Part shown: positions 35,371-48,239 of the stretch, one piece after another
Position numbering within the stretch: position 1 is the first letter of the stretch
How the letters are laid out: every line of letters begins with the position of its first letter
Assembly: GCA_963969495.1 (NCBI GenBank)
Contig: OZ018330.1
Span: forward strand, 51,889,848 to 51,953,847
Length of the DNA: 64,000 nucleotides
DNA from: Ceratothoa steindachneri
Taxonomy: Eukaryota; Arthropoda; Malacostraca; Isopoda; Cymothoidae
Reading direction: 5' to 3'
Made by a program: the position numbers and the translations under genes
The notes under the pieces: generated by a model
Seen by the model: only the letters and a program-made list of their open reading frames with translations
Database searches by the model: none
What the model was told of the DNA's origin: nothing

Positions 35371-36110
35371 GTTTTGGCGAGCCGGGCGGATATCGAGATT
35401 ATCTTCTGTTTGGTTCCTGGACATGTCGGACTTGCGGGGAATGAGCGCGCCAAAGGGTCCGCGAGGACTCTGCGACCGGACCAGCGTTTCGCTCTTCCTC
35501 GCACCGACTACATGGCAGGAATACGGGCAGCTCTTCGGACTGCTTGGCAAAGAAGATGGGAGACGGTCGAAGGGAACTTAAAGTTGCGTGCCATTGCGAC
35601 GCGACTGTTCCCATGGACCGATCCCCCAATGCCGCGACGGCTTTAGGTCGCTTTCTGTCGTCTCCGAATCGGACACACTCGATGTGACGCATTGCTATTT
35701 GATGGATCGCTCGCCTGCACCCGATTGCGACGACTGCATCGTCCCCCAGACTGTTCGGCACATTCTTGTCGAATGTCCCAGTCTGGGTGATCTTCGCACA
35801 CGTTACCTGTCCCGGTACCGGGATGGGCGGGGTCGCTACCGCCTGTCTTTTGTACTCGGGACGAGTGCGTGCACATTGACTGGTGGACTTGTTGACTTTT
35901 GGGGAAAGGCCGGCCTTCTCCCTTTCATTTAACTAAGTTTTGTTGTTTTTGTTATTGTATTGCTTCCTAATTGTTATTTCTTTTTATTGTTGTTTTCTGT
36001 TCAATTTTTTTAAAGTAGCCTAGAACTAGGCTGTTTGTTTACGGCGACTTATGCCCAAGTGGGCAGTCGCCAGATAGCCCCTTGATAAAAAATAAAAAAA
36101 ATTCACCCAT
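35371..36110 (+). mobile_element. LINE RNase H / 3' end copy, little diverged
   Basis: The open frame 35347-35646 carries FCLVPGHVGLAGNERAK and then FALPRTDYMAGIRAALRTAW. The Cys/His end (DDCIVPQTVRHILVECPSL) is in 35588-35932. Close in sequence to the copy at base 1. The 5' border lies inside RNase H. The 3' structure at 36017-36071 is intact and followed by an A-rich tail. Confidence 0.8.
36017..36071 (+). other. LINE 3' terminal double stem-loop (best preserved)
   Basis: First hairpin AGCCTAG/CTAGGCT (36017-36032). Second: outer stem GGCGAC (36043-36048) with GTCGCC (36066-36071), and inner stem TGCCCA (36052-36057) with TGGGCA (36060-36065). Immediately upstream of the A-rich tail, where the element's own RT would bind template RNA. 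Confidence 0.7.
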
Positions 36111-36336
36111 GACCAAATTTACCATCTTGAGAAGGGGCCCTATCCCAACCTCATGACGGAGAGGGCTTCCCATTCTCCTACAGATCTGGGTAAAGAGCTC
36201 GAGCACAACTGGGCCATTGGATAACATAAATTTCCTTGAATTACTCAGGAGGTGCAAGTTTGCGTGCTAAGCTTGGTCGCTGTGAAGCGTGTCAATTCGC
36301 TTCTCTGGCATAAAGATTACCATATACTTTAGTAAG

Positions 36337-36425
36337 GAGCATTGTGCTCTTCAATATTGGCATATACAGTATTTCTCTACTAACGAGCATTGCGCTTTTC
36401 CGGTTTAGGGTAAAGCATTGCGCTT
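36337..36425. repeat. Cluster of three short hairpins with ATTGY loops
   Basis: GAGC-ATTGT-GCTC (36337-36349), GAGC-ATTGC-GCTT (36385-36397) and AAGC-ATTGC-GCTT (36413-36425). Same stem length and loop, different pairs. Confidence 0.55.
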
Positions 36426-36589
36426 ACCCAACAAACTGCCTCCGTTTGATACTAAATATTTACCATTGATTTGATAATTATTCCCAATCATATTGATTGC
36501 TCTTTTAATTAACTGTATGTAGTTTGTCCAGGCAACTAGAAGACGAGTAAGACAAGTCTGTGTGTTGTCACCAGACCTGCTGTCACTAT

Positions 36590-37440
36590 ATAGTGAGGGA
36601 ATAATGAGAGAGAAGAATAGGAGGATGTAATATTAATAATATAAGATACGTGGACGACACAGTACTAATACTCATTCACGGCAATGGTTGCAACTAATAT
36701 TCAATAAAGTAAAAGAAAGTGAGAACAAAGGCTAAAAATAAATGTAGGAAAGACGAAGTCTATGGCTATATCTAAGAATACACCAGTGCCAAGATTTGAA
36801 TTACGTTGTGGAGATCAAACAGTGAAGCAAGTGGAATCGTTCAAATACCTAGGAAGTGTGGTGACGGAGGATGTAAGAAGCGACACTGAAATCGAGGGAA
36901 GGATAAAAATAGCAAAGATGGCATTCAGAAATATTGCCGAACAGGACGTTATCGATAAAAACGAGGAAAAGTTTAATCAAGATGCATGTGTGGTCAACTT
37001 TGTTGTATTGAGTGGAGAACAGGACATTGTCAGCAGCAATAGTGAAGAGACTTGAGGAATGATGAAGATTCCGAGGACAGCACGAAGAACAAACGAAGCA
37101 GTTTTGCAAATGGTAGGAAAGAATTTATGTTGTTGAGAGGAAGACAGTTGAGATTCTTCGGTCATGTGATGAGAAGAGAAGGGATGGAAAATTTGGTTGT
37201 ACTCGTAATTGGAATGGTTGAGGGGAAGAGGAAGGCCAAGAGAAAAATAAATGGATGGACTGGTGAAGTTGATGAGAGGCGGAACGTCGCGCGAGCAGTT
37301 CATCAGAGGTACGCGGGACAAAGGAAGATGGAAGTCCTTGGTTGCCGACGTCCTGGAGAATATGGCACAGCGGTAATGTAAGGTAAGTTTGTCCACTTTT
37401 GCTGTAATTCGAGGTGAGGTTGACAAAGGGAACCTTTTCT
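36590..37440 (+). mobile_element. RTE/jockey-type LINE fragment (RT catalytic box onward)
   Basis: IRYVDDTVLI (near 36642) is the RT catalytic box, followed by LKINVGKTKSMAISKNTPVP and VESFKYLGSVVTEDVRSDTE. After a degraded middle part comes RQLRFFGHVMRREGMENLVV and RGGT-type tail sequence. This order (xxDD, KTK, YLGS, RRLRFFGHV) is common in RTE-like and other RNase-H-less LINEs. Frameshifts between blocks make it dead. It lies between two clusters of similar hairpins. Confidence 0.65.
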
Positions 37441-37731
37441 TATTGTGACTTAAAGTTAAAAAAAGTTTGCTGGTTCAGTCCTCCTATGAAGCTATGTTGC
37501 TTTTCAGGCGGACGTCAGCCAGGGCAAGCCCCAATTCCCCATCGTGGAGCCCAGTCACGGAGGTAACCTCTCTAGTAAATAGTGTCAGCTAAAAAGAATC
37601 CGGACTTGAAAATTAGTCATTATTTTCACCGGTGTTACATGTAAAGGTTTGCTTAATTTCCATAGATTCAATTGTACATGTTAAGGAATGCAATTTATTT
37701 TTCATAGCAAAGGTTATACTTCCCTTCCATT

Positions 37732-37787
37732 GTGAGCATTATGCTCGCCCTACTTTAGCAGTTAACTACAGCGAACATTACGTTCGC
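37732..37787. repeat. Two further hairpins with ATTAY loops
   Basis: GTGAGC-ATTAT-GCTCGC (37732-37748, one G-U) and GCGAAC-ATTAC-GTTCGC (37771-37787, perfect). Related in design to the three at 36337-36425. Confidence 0.55.
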
Positions 37788-38244
37788 CGGCCGGCATTAC
37801 ATTTTAAACTGTGCCTTTTCACCTGAACATTGCCCTCAACCTACATTACTGGGCATAAATTCAGCCTGGGTATTTAGATAATTATGTTGCCTCGCCACTG
37901 ACGGATCACCAGTGATTAGGAAGAAATATTACTTAGCTGAAAGGATTTTTACAAGTCTGTTTTATGACGAGTGTGTGATCTATTTTGTTTTCACGGCTTA
38001 GTTCTATGAGGCTTGGCTGCTCGATGTCTTTTCGATAGATGCATCATATTGGTAATATAAACTTCAAATTTGGTGTAGTTAGTGTTGACACACATGAGGA
38101 GCGCTACGGTGTATCAGCAGGAGAGTCGGAGACCAACGACGAACTAGGCTTGGATTCTGTTGAGTACTGGTTAAATAATACTTCTTCGGGATTCAGTTCT
38201 GTTTCCTGCCCTTCACTAGAAATTTCTACACAACACAACCACCT

Positions 38245-39370
<1,126 letters not shown>

Positions 39371-39679
39371 GTCGTAGGTTGCTCGCAGATTACGACCTCG
39401 AGGTGGGTGCGCCACCGGAACAGGTCGAAAAATATGATGAATCATGCGGCTAGGTTGAGCTGCCCTTACACCACCCCAGGAACAAGAATCTACTTGGAGT
39501 AGATTAAACATTAATAAAATGAAAGATAACGATGTAAGGTACATAATGAGAAAAAGAAAAAAATATTTAATTATCAAAATTAATTAGGGGACCTACTCAA
39601 AAAGGTTTGTACCTAGGTTGTCCTTCCTAGCAATATGGACAACCCTAAATTTGTAGGCCTGGAGGGCTAAAGCCCTTGA

Positions 39680-40040
39680 ATGTAGACAGATATAGAAAAG
39701 GCTTAAGGTCGACCTCTAAAATGAACTCCTTACCACGAAGGTAGAAATCAAACCTAATGATGGAAAATACGATGGCCAGACATTCTCTCTCGATGGTCGA
39801 GTACCTCTACTGGCGTAGGCAACTGGATGGGCACATTCCTCTTGGTATTATAGGAGGACAGTTCCCAGTCCATTAAGAGAAACATCGGTTCTTAGGACGA
39901 AGATCATCTGGGGATTCGGCAACCGTAGGGCCGGTTCTGAAGAAATGACAGCCTTCAGATGACCGAAGCATTCCAAGGTTAGGAGGTCGGATAATGGGCC
40001 TGTGTAGTCGGAAGCTCGAGGGTGAATACTTTGTAAAACG
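39680..40040 (-). mobile_element. Gypsy-type RT/RNase H fragment
   Basis: Minus strand: HLKAVISSEPALRLPNPQMI, then FVLRTDVSLNGLGTVLL and (shifted frame) PVAYASR, ECLAIVFSIIRFDFYLRGKE, FILEVDLKPF. This is the junction of Gypsy/Ty3 RT and RNase H. A TAG follows GLGTVLL, and two frameshifts break the rest. The protease and RT palm are not visible. Confidence 0.7.
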
Positions 40041-40499
40041 AGATCAGACCTAGGAATTATCTCAATAATTTCTTACTCGTGGGAGGAGGGATGCTCGTAA
40101 TAGCTTTGATCTTCTTATGCTAGGGTCTTGAGGAGTTTCTATCGAGAACTGTAGAGGAATGACAACATAAAGCCTCCCAGAGGGCCAGGCGGACGTATAC
40201 ATTAAACCCCCCCCCCCCCCTTGCGGAGAAAGCAGGAGAATCGAGCCACATGACAAGACTCGTGGGAACGGTAGCCGGCGAATAACAGTCTAACTGCCTA
40301 CTCTTTTTTTTTATCTCCCCGCCGCATAGGTAGTTGGAGCGACCATCTGTGTTAAGGTAATCACTAAAGGCCCTTAAACAGCGCTCAAAAGATCCAATTA
40401 CCTACGAGATCCGTAGGCCAGTGGTTAAATCGCCCAAAAGCACGGCCAGTTAAAAGACACACCAAAGATCGTGACAGTTGGTGGTGTCTCTAATTAACA

Positions 40500-41270
40500 A
40501 GCCGACTTGGGCACCGCAGGGCCAACCTCCTCATCCCTCGCTTTCCCCGATGCAGCCTTTTCCCTCTACGGCCTCGCCCCTTCCCCCTTAGATGGGGCGG
40601 TCGCTTGTCTATAAATAAGCCCCCGAAGGAAAGAGAAAAGATTATTATTCGGTGAGAGACGATAAAGGATCAGTTCGAGAAGATCGATCCTTCAGCCAGT
40701 CAAGATTATTTGAGGAGAGACGATAAAGGATCAGTTCAAGAAGATCGATCCTTCAGTCAGTAAAGATTATTCGAGGAGAGACGATAAAGGATCAGTTCGA
40801 GAAGATCGATTCTTCCTTCAGTGCTGAATTAACATAGAACGTTAAGTTTTGTATCGGTGTCATACCAAAGAATCATTTACAGACTTAGAAGAAATCTGAC
40901 TGGAGAAAAGAAAACCCGCTCACACTCGAGTGACTCTCACAGCGAATCTCCCAACGAGGTTCCATTTGTTAAGTACGGTAGAAATCCCCTTGTATACCCC
41001 CAAACTAGTTGGGCACCCGGCGTTAAAGACTAGAATACAAATAGGCTTCAAGAGCATCCAGAAGAGGACTCCTTGTGCTAGAGAACACTACACCTCTCTC
41101 CGTCTTTTAAACGTAACAGGAGGCAAAGTTGCAATAAGAAGTTGACATCGCCCCTCCCCTTACCTCCATCCTATCTCGAAGAAAATCTACTATCGGCCAC
41201 TCCAACTCTCCGGAGCGCGGAAAATCCATCTAGCGACATCCGGCAACCCCTGATCCTATTTGTCATGTAA
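40500..41270 (+). mobile_element. Probable LTR, plus orientation, with TATA box
   Basis: TATAAATA at 40610-40617 lies after a C-rich block. A 61-64 bp triplicated segment follows, then about 400 bp without conserved coding. This resembles an LTR with the start site before the triplication. No matching second LTR was found in the window, so this is tentative. Confidence 0.35.
40638..40826. repeat. Three tandem 61-64 bp units
   Basis: Units at 40638-40701, 40702-40762 and 40763-40826 share aagattatt, gagagacgataaaggatcag and gaagatcgat. Each contains GGATC and, in two units, GATCC that could pair. Confidence 0.8.
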
Positions 41271-41801
41271 GTTAGAATGATAATTGATATTCGTATTGTG
41301 TTAGTATGAGTTTATTACGGTGAAAGAGTTAACGGAAGTAGAAACTATTGTGCGTGAACCCCATCATATTTTCTAGTAGAAGAGTGTAATTAAATTTGAT
41401 GTTTAACGCTAAATCTTAAAGGGTCACGATAAAATAACTAATCGGCGATTGGTTTGTTTACGTGGAGCCTATTTTTTCATTTTTGTCATGACTAGATTTT
41501 GTAAGAGGCCCAGTTGCCAGCATGTTAAGCCTCGGTTAACTTAGTAGGTAAAAATAAATATTTTTACTGTTTTTTTTTTTGTAGTGAATTGTTAAAGTTA
41601 AAATATATGTTTATGTTGAGATAATTCCTGGGCGTTTCACTAAATCCTTACGTGTTTGAGACGGCTCTTCCTTAAAAATGGATTAAACGATGTGACACTC
41701 CCTCAACAATAAAATAGTTAAAAAGTCCACTCAGCCAATATTGAAGTATTGTTGTCTTGCATAATTAATAAGATCCAACCGGCTTCCTTTCCTGGGAAAC
41801 T

Positions 41802-41925
<124 letters not shown>

Positions 41926-42758
41926 TTATTATGTATAAATTCTTTTTTTTTTTACTTAACTTGTGTCATTTAAATAATTCATGCAAATTAAATAAAACTT
42001 AATAATTCATTCATTTATTTTAATTAACTTTTACCAATTCAATCATTCAATTAATTTATCCATAACTTTTTACAATTCAATTATTTTATGTAACCTTCAA
42101 TAATTCAAATATCCTGTGATGAAAATCTGAATTCATTTAACGTTCTACTGGTTCAAACATCTCTTAAAATTTCACGCACACACAAACAAACACACGCTTT
42201 CAGCTCAGCCAAATTGAACAGGACTATAGCCCATTCGACTCTAGCCATTCTCCGAATAAAGGTGGGTAATTATTCCCTCTACAATTAGTCATTTACCTCC
42301 AAACAAATAATACTTAGTTTAATTCCACATCCTCTCACAATTCTCTGCAAACGGCCATACGAGAGTAGGTCCTAATTTTATTGACTTCTCGTATTGCAGC
42401 CCCCAATTCACAGTCCATCGCAGTCATCTTTTATTTCATATTTATTTCACTTACTTCATTTCACTTCACATCTTGTTACTTTAAATCATATTTTACAATA
42501 TCTTACATTGTATACCTAATCCAATTTATCTCATTGTGCATTCGTTGATTCTATGAATATATTTATATTTGTTTAATTGTTTTTCTTAAAACCTAGTTCA
42601 GAAGCTCAAAATTTATTTCACTTTAGTCGTAGGCCTAAAAACTAGCAGACGACTAACTTTCATCAAACAAATTTATGGTAATGGTTTTTGAAACGTTATT
42701 TAGTCTGATTTATTAACCAAAAATAAATCCCATTAATAACCATATACTATAGCTGATC

Positions 42759-43860
42759 CTAGTACAGTGTTCCAAACTCGGGGCGGTCGGATAAAGGAGA
42801 GTCTATCATGCCATCAGGTGTTAATGGCAGTTGAGAGTAATCAGTGTCTCCTTCCTCGATGATGCTTAATTTATCCGTTCCAGGAGCCGTAATTTCTTCA
42901 AGTGTGGCAGTTTCGTCCGAAACTTCCAATTGCTGCACCAGGGCCCTGCGGTGATACCTTTTTAACAGGCTAGCGTGATAAAGTCGGGGTCCCCGAGGAA
43001 TCTCAAAAAGATAATCTACTTTACCACGCCTCTCCAGTACCTTATAAGCGCTATTCCACGCTACGAGCAGTTTTCTGGTATCACTAGGCAGGAGTACTAG
43101 AACTTCTTCGCCCGGTTTAAACTGACGGTCTTGAGATTCGACATCAAAATAAGTCTTATACCGGGAACGGCTAACGTCGGCGTGTGGGCAGAAATTTTGG
43201 AGCACTCTGCAAGCTCCTCTTGCAACTCGATGACATATTGGAAGCTGGTCCTTTCGTCTTCCTGGAGGGTACGATCTTCCCACAGATCTCGGAAAACCGA
43301 GAGTGGATATCGGACTGAACGACCATACAGCAGTTCGAAAGCCAAAAATCCAGACCGGTCACTTGGCAGTTCTCTGAAGGCAAATAAAGACGGGATGAGA
43401 TATCTGTGCCACTCGCGATGCTTTTCCGAACATAACTTACGGAAGATGGCCTTCAGAGGGGCATGTAGCCTCTCGATCCTCCCTAACCACTAGGGTGGAA
43501 CGGTGTGGTAAAGATCGGTTTGACGCCCAGCAGCTTATGAAGTTCCTTCATTAAGTTGGATGTAAACTGGGTCCCACGGTCAGACAATATTTCTCGAAGG
43601 ATTCCAACTTGAGAGAAGACGGGGAGCAAGGCTTCGGTGACAAAAATCGAATCTATATCCTTCAGGGGTACAGCCTCTGGAAACCCTGTAGCGAAATCGA
43701 TGATGGTAAGGATATACCTATGGCCGTCGGAAGATGATGGAGAGGGGGGTCCCACTAAGTCGATAGGAATTCGAGCAAAAGGCTCAGCGACGATGGGCAT
43801 GGGCTGTAATGGAACTGACTACCTTATGAAGACGATCAGATGTTAAACATTTTCGGTATA
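42759..43860 (-). pseudogene. Gypsy integrase fragment
   Basis: Minus strand. PMPIVAEPFARIPIDLVGPP starts the core, then IIDFATGFPEAVPLKDI and EILSDRGTQFTSNLM with the two catalytic aspartates. The following HPSG...E part is interrupted by a stop at 43485. Other frames give AFELLYGRSVRYPLSV and the C-terminal GPY/F-like end (KPGEEVLVLLPSD, GPRLYHASLLKRYH). The N-terminal HHCC zinc region is largely deleted (YRKCLTSDRLHKVVSSITAH runs straight into the core). The stop codon at 42759 lies within a few bases of the left direct repeat, as expected for integrase before a 3' LTR. Confidence 0.7.
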
Positions 43861-44894
43861 TGAGGCCGTCAACCATGACGAACTGGTAGCTAGATCGTTT
43901 CTAGCTTGCTCGATTTCTCCTGAGGCGGCTTTTGCTCGAACAGCTCGAACAGCAATGCCCTTTGGGCATTCCTATGATAAAATCCTCCTGGGAAACTTAA
44001 ATATATATATTATGTATAAAATTCAAATCACTCATTTATTTTACTTAACTTTTGTAATTTAAACTATTCATGCAAATTATGTACAACTTAATAATTCATT
44101 CATTTATTTTACTTAACTTATCCTGTAACAGAAAACTGATTTCATTTAACGTACTGCTTCAGACAACATCTCTTAGAATTTCACGCACATACAAACACAC
44201 GCATTTCACCAATTGTGAAATAACGCGAATTCTCTCTCATTCGTGCTCGACTCTACTTCCAATCAAGACCCCAATTCACAGTCCATTATAGTCTCCTTCG
44301 CTTTCACCTTCACTTCACATCATACTTTACAACATATTCATTTCATATATTAGTTACTTTACATCTTGTTACTTTAAATCAGTTACTTTATTATATTTAA
44401 TTTACCACATCTTACGTTGTATTCTTAATTCGATTCTCTCATTGTGCATTCGTTAATTTTGTAAATATATTTATTTTGTATATTTCTGTTTTTTTTTACA
44501 AACCTAGTTCATAAGTCTTAAATTCATTTCACGTTAGTCGTTAGGCCTAAAAACTAGTAGACGACTATTTCCATCAAACTCAACAAATTTATGGTAATGG
44601 TTTACAAATAGCTATTTAGGCTGATTTAATAACTAAAATAAATCCCATTAATAACCAAATACCATACCACTATAGATAAGTTTCTCTTTAACTGCAGGAT
44701 AACACCCCATTCTACCACTGGAGTCACCTGCTGAACTTATATTTATCAGGAAGCTACGTTGACGCTTGGATTTAGTATGACCAGGCGACTCCGTTGTTCC
44801 CAGGTTGCAGATAAGCAGCGCTCTCAGAAGGAGAATCACTCATCACATGCTAGATCCTAAACCCTTCTTCATCATGTTCCTATTTCAATTCGTA

Positions 44895-45247
44895 ATTATG
44901 CTATTAGAGATCCCAGATGGGTTCCTTCTAAAGTCCAATCTCAGACTGGACCTCTCTCGTATAGATGCCAGTTGCAGGATGGTTCCGTTGTCAAACGCCA
45001 CCAAGATGAAGTTGTCCTTAGACAAACTCTTCCTACCTCTGCTAGTATTGTGACATCAACTAGGCCCCCTCATAAGTCTGCATCACCCCAACTAGTTAGA
45101 GATGCAGCTCCTAAATCACAAGCTCGTGTTCAGCTGGAGCTCGCAGATCAACTTGAGTATCTAAACCTGTTGTTCGACTTAATCTATAGTTAGTTTAATA
45201 AGTGGGGATTTACGGTTGGGGGCGAAATTTCAAGTAAGGGGGAAGTG
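44895..45247 (+). mobile_element. Gypsy integrase C-terminus with polypurine tract
   Basis: On the + strand DPRWVPSKVQSQTGPLSYRC and QLQDGSVVKRHQDEV form the C-terminal chromatin-side end of a different Gypsy family. The reading frame closes at 45193. A purine-rich tract (caagtaagggggaag, about 45233-45247) precedes TGATGTAAT, a likely LTR start at 45248. Only about 60 bp of possible LTR follow before other repeat sequence. Confidence 0.6.
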
Positions 45248-45319
45248 ATGTAATATAGTGGAAACTAATATCTCAAAATTGTGGGATAATTTTCCATAGA
45301 ACTTCTAACAGTAAGGTAT

Positions 45320-45560
45320 AATTGGGATAGTGGGCAATAAGGTGGCAGATGAAGCCTATACACGAAGCAAGAAGGTTGTATGTAACTTGTGCTCCTACGT
45401 GCTACCGTACTGATGTATTGCAAAGTCTAAAAACTATCTAATTAACGTAATAAGTGGTATCGTGAGTACTTAAACTTTCCTTAACTACCATCAACTATCT
45501 ATCTACAACTATCCTTTCTTCTAAACTGTTTTTCCTTATTCCGTTTATATTTACCCTTTC
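45320..45560 (+). mobile_element. Small RNase H scrap of another LINE
   Basis: IGIVGNKVADEAYTRSKKV is readable from about 45325; GI-x-GN-x-x-AD is the RNase H motif of jockey/I LINEs. The rest is AT-rich. Confidence 0.4.
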
Positions 45561-45660
45561 ACGTACATACCGGTATTTATATATTAGCGCGTAGTGCTCC
45601 TCTAACGAAGGTTAGATTTTGTATTCTATTTCTACAATTTTGTGTGTTTGTTAGCGTGTT

Positions 45661-45679
45661 TATCATCATCATCATCATT

Positions 45680-45710
<31 letters not shown>

Positions 45711-45711
45711 C
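45661..45711. repeat. (ATC)n microsatellite
   Basis: About 16 ATC units with one interruption (attatc). Confidence 0.9.
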
Positions 45712-46282
45712 TAACTCTATAATTTAAGAAGGGGATTTTTTTAGTATTTGAATAATAATGTTATCTTAGTTTGGTTATGACTTATGTCTATCTTATCATA
45801 TCTTATAATATCCCCCCACCCCCACCCCCCAAAATGGTGAAGTTCAGAAATAAATATAAGTATCGAAATTTTGTGATTTTTTGTAAACCCAAAGAATTAC
45901 AAATGGTGAAGTTCAGAAAATTTATTTTTATACCTATATTTTAACAACGTGATATTTTGAAAGGGGGAAATTTAGTTTAGAGTTCCTTTTTAAAGTTATT
46001 ATAATTGGCGAAGTTCAGAAAATTTATAAAAATTTAACCATGGCCTGGTATTCATTAAAAAAGAGTTTATTCATTTTAAACAAATTTTTTTAGGACTTAA
46101 TTACAACGTTATAACACCTAGTTCATACAAAAATTTAGCCCATGGTAGAAAAATTAGTTTCTTGCAATAACTTTGCCCAAAGAGAAGCGAAATTACTAAT
46201 TTAATTTCGCCAATCTTTAGTTAGCTTTAATCTAACTTTTGGCTACTTTAAATCAAATTTTGTTCACATCTCCTGCACCTAA

Positions 46283-46356
46283 CTTAATATACAGTATATC
46301 GTGAAATACACCAATAAATTATTGTGTATTTCATGATATACTGTATATTGTTAAGT
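46283..46356. repeat. Near-perfect 25-bp hairpin
   Basis: ATATACAGTATATCGTGA with aatacac on the left pairs with gtgtatttcatgatatactg and tatat on the right, one mismatch, loop about 12 bases. It resembles a small fold-back element. Confidence 0.6.
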
Positions 46357-46449
46357 AAAATTTCGTAAAATTATTTTAACTGATAGTGTTTTAAGAAATT
46401 GTTTTGTAAACATACATTTGCCATATTTGAGTTTTTCCGTTGAACGCAT

Positions 46450-46650
46450 TTAAAAAAATAGCTCTCTAAATGGTATTGTTAATATGATCTCACTAATAAG
46501 TTATTATTTCGATTATTTATTAACCATATTCCTGGGTTTCAGAAAGTCACGCATCCCGTCAATTTTTTGGCAAGTTATTTCACTATTTGAAAGTACACTT
46601 TGGACGTGAATTCACATTAACAATACCATTTAGAGAGAGGTTTTTTTTTT
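46450..46650. mobile_element. MITE-like element with terminal inverted repeats
   Basis: CTCTCTAAATGGTATTGTTA plus AT (46462-46483) is perfectly inverted at 46616-46637. The symmetry extends outward through an A-run on the left and T-run on the right. There is no coding capacity in the 132 bp between. Confidence 0.55.
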
Positions 46651-46849
46651 AAATAAAGAATTGCTTTTTTTTGCAAATGTACTTTAGTTCCTCTAATGAT
46701 TATTGTGAATTGTGATTGTCATAAATGTGGCTACACAGATTTTGTCGGGGCTAAGTGACAGAGTATTTGATGTATTGGGCATAATAACCGCACTTTCAAT
46801 AGGCTGAAAGAGTTGTATAAGTAATTAGTTAAATAAAAATTTAATTTTT

Positions 46850-47075
46850 GCTTCTGTCCAGATTTCTAGGCGGAGCCGTAGCTGGTGATATTTTAGTGGC
46901 TCCAATCCCGGCTCCTGCAAAAACACCTGCCTCCAGCGGCGCCAAACCCCTTGTCCTTGATATGGTAGCTCTCGAAAAACCAAGGAGTTTAGCTGTTCTG
47001 ATGACTGAAGCTCCTTCAATTCGAGCCCCAAAATTTGCCCTTTTACGAACTCAGTGAGGTCACGCATCTTAGCAT
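46850..47075 (-). pseudogene. Tc1-like transposase N-terminal fragment
   Basis: Minus strand: DLTEFVKGQI, then after a one-base shift GARIEGASVIRTAKLLGFSR and ATISRT. This is the helix-turn-helix DNA-binding start of Tc1-like transposases. No catalytic part follows. Confidence 0.55.
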
Positions 47076-47239
47076 CTATACCACGATCTGAAAAAGAAAT
47101 ACAAATAATCATTAAAGTTTATAAATAAAACTTCATATGTATCTACAATAAAAACAAAACACTTGCAATGAAAATTGGGTGGATATTCGTAATATAATGG
47201 CTCATTGAAATATTGGTGTTAAATTTCTGCTAGTCCAAC

Positions 47240-47242
<3 letters not shown>

Positions 47243-47318
<76 letters not shown>
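47243..47318. repeat. (TA)n microsatellite
   Basis: Pure TA tract at the left border of the Penelope-like element. Confidence 0.95.
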
Positions 47319-47321
<3 letters not shown>

Positions 47322-48239
47322 AGTAGTTACTTTTGGCTAAAGATAATTTAATTTTAAGAATGAATCCAAGGACCAAAAAGAAAGTAGTTTCCATTAAACT
47401 GATTATCCCAGTAATTTATACGATAAGTTACTTAAGAAATTCTTATACCAGCAATATGAGCCAAGGTTACCTATTAGCACCGCCCCCAAAGACTCTCTAT
47501 GTATCTTTACCATACTTAGGTTCTCTCAACCGTTCTTTCCGTAAAGAATTATTAAGACTCCTCCAACAATATTTTACTCACATCAGTTTTAAAATAATCT
47601 TCACAAATAATTTATCAATTAGTTCAATATTCAATGTAAAGGACACTCTCACCGAGAACTTGCGTAACTGCCTAGTTTATCACTTCATTTGTCCTCGCTG
47701 TGATCGAGGCTCATATATAGGCAGCACCGTTCGTTATCTGGGGGCCAGGGTGAGTTCTCACCAGAGTAGGCGCGATTCGAAAAAAATCAAGTCCGATTAG
47801 CGATTACGAATTCGCTAGCTCGTCAAGTCCGATTCGATTATTCGATTCGGGTGCCAAAGATCTAAGTCTGATTAGCGATTACCCGATTCGATTAAATTTT
47901 TTAAATGCGATTAGATATTTGTAAATGCGATCCAATGTTTTCAAAACGATTTTCAATGTTTCTAAAGGGAATTTAATACTTTTTTACCCTAAATAAGCTA
48001 TTTCTAACTAATATAAAGAGAAACCAAGCTTTTAAGATCAAAAATAAACATTTTATTTTAATTAAAATATAATATATAACAGAAAATTAAGCTATACAGT
48101 ACATATTACATAAAATACACACAGTAACACTAATATATTCTCTCAGAAAAAAAAGATAGGGTCAACTAACAATTTTGTTCCATATACACCTCATAATATT
48201 TAAAGTTTTCCACTCTACTCTACTCTAAATCCACCAGCT

